In this document: positions 5,135-5,442 of the stretch, piece by piece
Position numbering within the stretch: the first letter of the stretch is position 1
How the letters are laid out: each line of letters starts with the position of its first letter
Assembly (NCBI GenBank): GCA_009936695.1
Contig: JAACEA010000307.1
Span: 1-5,442, forward strand
Length of the DNA: 5,442 bases
Source of the DNA: Planctomycetia bacterium
GTDB taxonomy: Bacteria > Planctomycetota > Phycisphaerae > Phycisphaerales > SM1A02
Direction: 5' to 3'
Notes under the pieces: generated by a model
What the model saw: only the letters and a program-made list of their open reading frames with translations
What the model was told of the DNA's origin: nothing
The model's database searches: none
Position numbers and translations under genes: made by a program

Positions 5135-5442
5135 ATGTCATCCCGCATCCGCCTCGCGTTCGCCACCACGCTCGCCACCGTCGCCTTCGCGGGCACCGCG
5201 CCCGCGGGACCGCCCGCCACCGACCGACGCCCGGTCGAGGAGACGATCCAGGGCGAGACCTTCGTCGACGACTACCAGTGGCTCGAACCGCTCGAGTCGG
5301 AGTCCGAGGAGGTCCGGACGTGGACCGACGCCCAGAACGCCTACACCGAGGAAGTCCTGCACGGCCTTCCCTGTCGACCGGAACTGGTCGACGAACTGTC
5401 GAAGCTCATGAACGTGCCCGGCATCGGCACGCCGGTGCAGGC
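5135..5442 (+). CDS. Exported prolyl oligopeptidase-family serine peptidase (S9), 5' part
   Basis: The first 102 residues of a gene that runs off the window. Residues 1-24 are a signal peptide (MSSRIR, hydrophobic core, likely cut after Ala24 in TAPA/GPP), so the enzyme is exported. After it comes the N-terminal signature of prolyl oligopeptidases: RRPVEETIQGETFVDDYQWLEP at residues 31-52 corresponds to the family pattern of a Tyr-His-Gly-type strand followed by DPYRWLED, and RTWTDAQNAYTEEVL matches the helix with the conserved W...QN. The beta-propeller and the Ser-Asp-His catalytic domain lie outside the window, so activity cannot be judged. The family cleaves peptides after proline. GGAG at 5125-5128 supports the ATG at 5135. 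It may be co-transcribed with the upstream gene (59-nt gap), or have its own promoter; TAGGAT at 5099-5104 is a weak -10 candidate. Confidence 0.87.
   Translation, partial: MSSRIRLAFATTLATVAFAGTAPAGPPATDRRPVEETIQGETFVDDYQWLEPLESESEEVRTWTDAQNAYTEEVLHGLPCRPELVDELSKLMNVPGIGTPVQ

Noticed and set aside
3918..5141. Long minus-strand open frame opposite the helix-turn-helix gene
   Set aside because: Arg/Gly/His-rich shadow translation with no domain; the plus strand has a strong ribosome binding site and plausible secondary structure.

Overview
The window is GC-rich bacterial DNA. The best clue to its origin is a secreted protein on the minus strand. It has a signal peptide at one end and a PEP-CTERM-like sorting tail at the other: Val-Pro-Gly, a short Gly/Ala/Leu hydrophobic stretch, then five arginines. 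That tail variant, the high GC and an E. coli-type SerA together suggest a planctomycete, probably of the Phycisphaerae. This placement is inferred from sequence style and has not been tested.

Layout. Positions 1-412 hold the 3' end of a low-complexity protein built from a 90-bp (30-residue) tandem repeat rich in Asn, Gly, Pro and aromatic residues. A hairpin followed by a T-run (439-482) separates it from a probable two-gene operon: type I methionine aminopeptidase (map, 496-1311) and D-3-phosphoglycerate dehydrogenase with an ACT domain (serA, 1328-2533). All catalytic residues of both enzymes are present. The 227-bp convergent gap 2534-2760 carries two near-identical 48-bp direct repeats and an 18+18-bp perfect palindrome, which is the likely terminator of the minus-strand gene. 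That gene (2761-3516) encodes the secreted PEP-CTERM-like protein. A 320-bp divergent intergenic region (3517-3836) has at its centre three copies of a 13-bp element spaced 21 and 20 bp apart, a good operator candidate. To its right, on the plus strand, lie a protein of unknown function with a putative N-terminal helix-turn-helix (3837-5075) and the 5' end of an exported prolyl oligopeptidase-family peptidase (5135 to the window edge).

How the parts relate. map and serA are housekeeping genes for N-terminal methionine removal and serine biosynthesis; their pairing looks like a chance operon. The most interesting unit is the divergent pair: a sortable surface or exported protein and a putative DNA-binding protein share one upstream region with a helically phased repeat array in its middle. 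Regulation of one or both genes through that array is a reasonable hypothesis, but nothing in the sequence proves it. I did not find rRNA, tRNA, a transposase, a CRISPR array or a clear novel multi-gene system.
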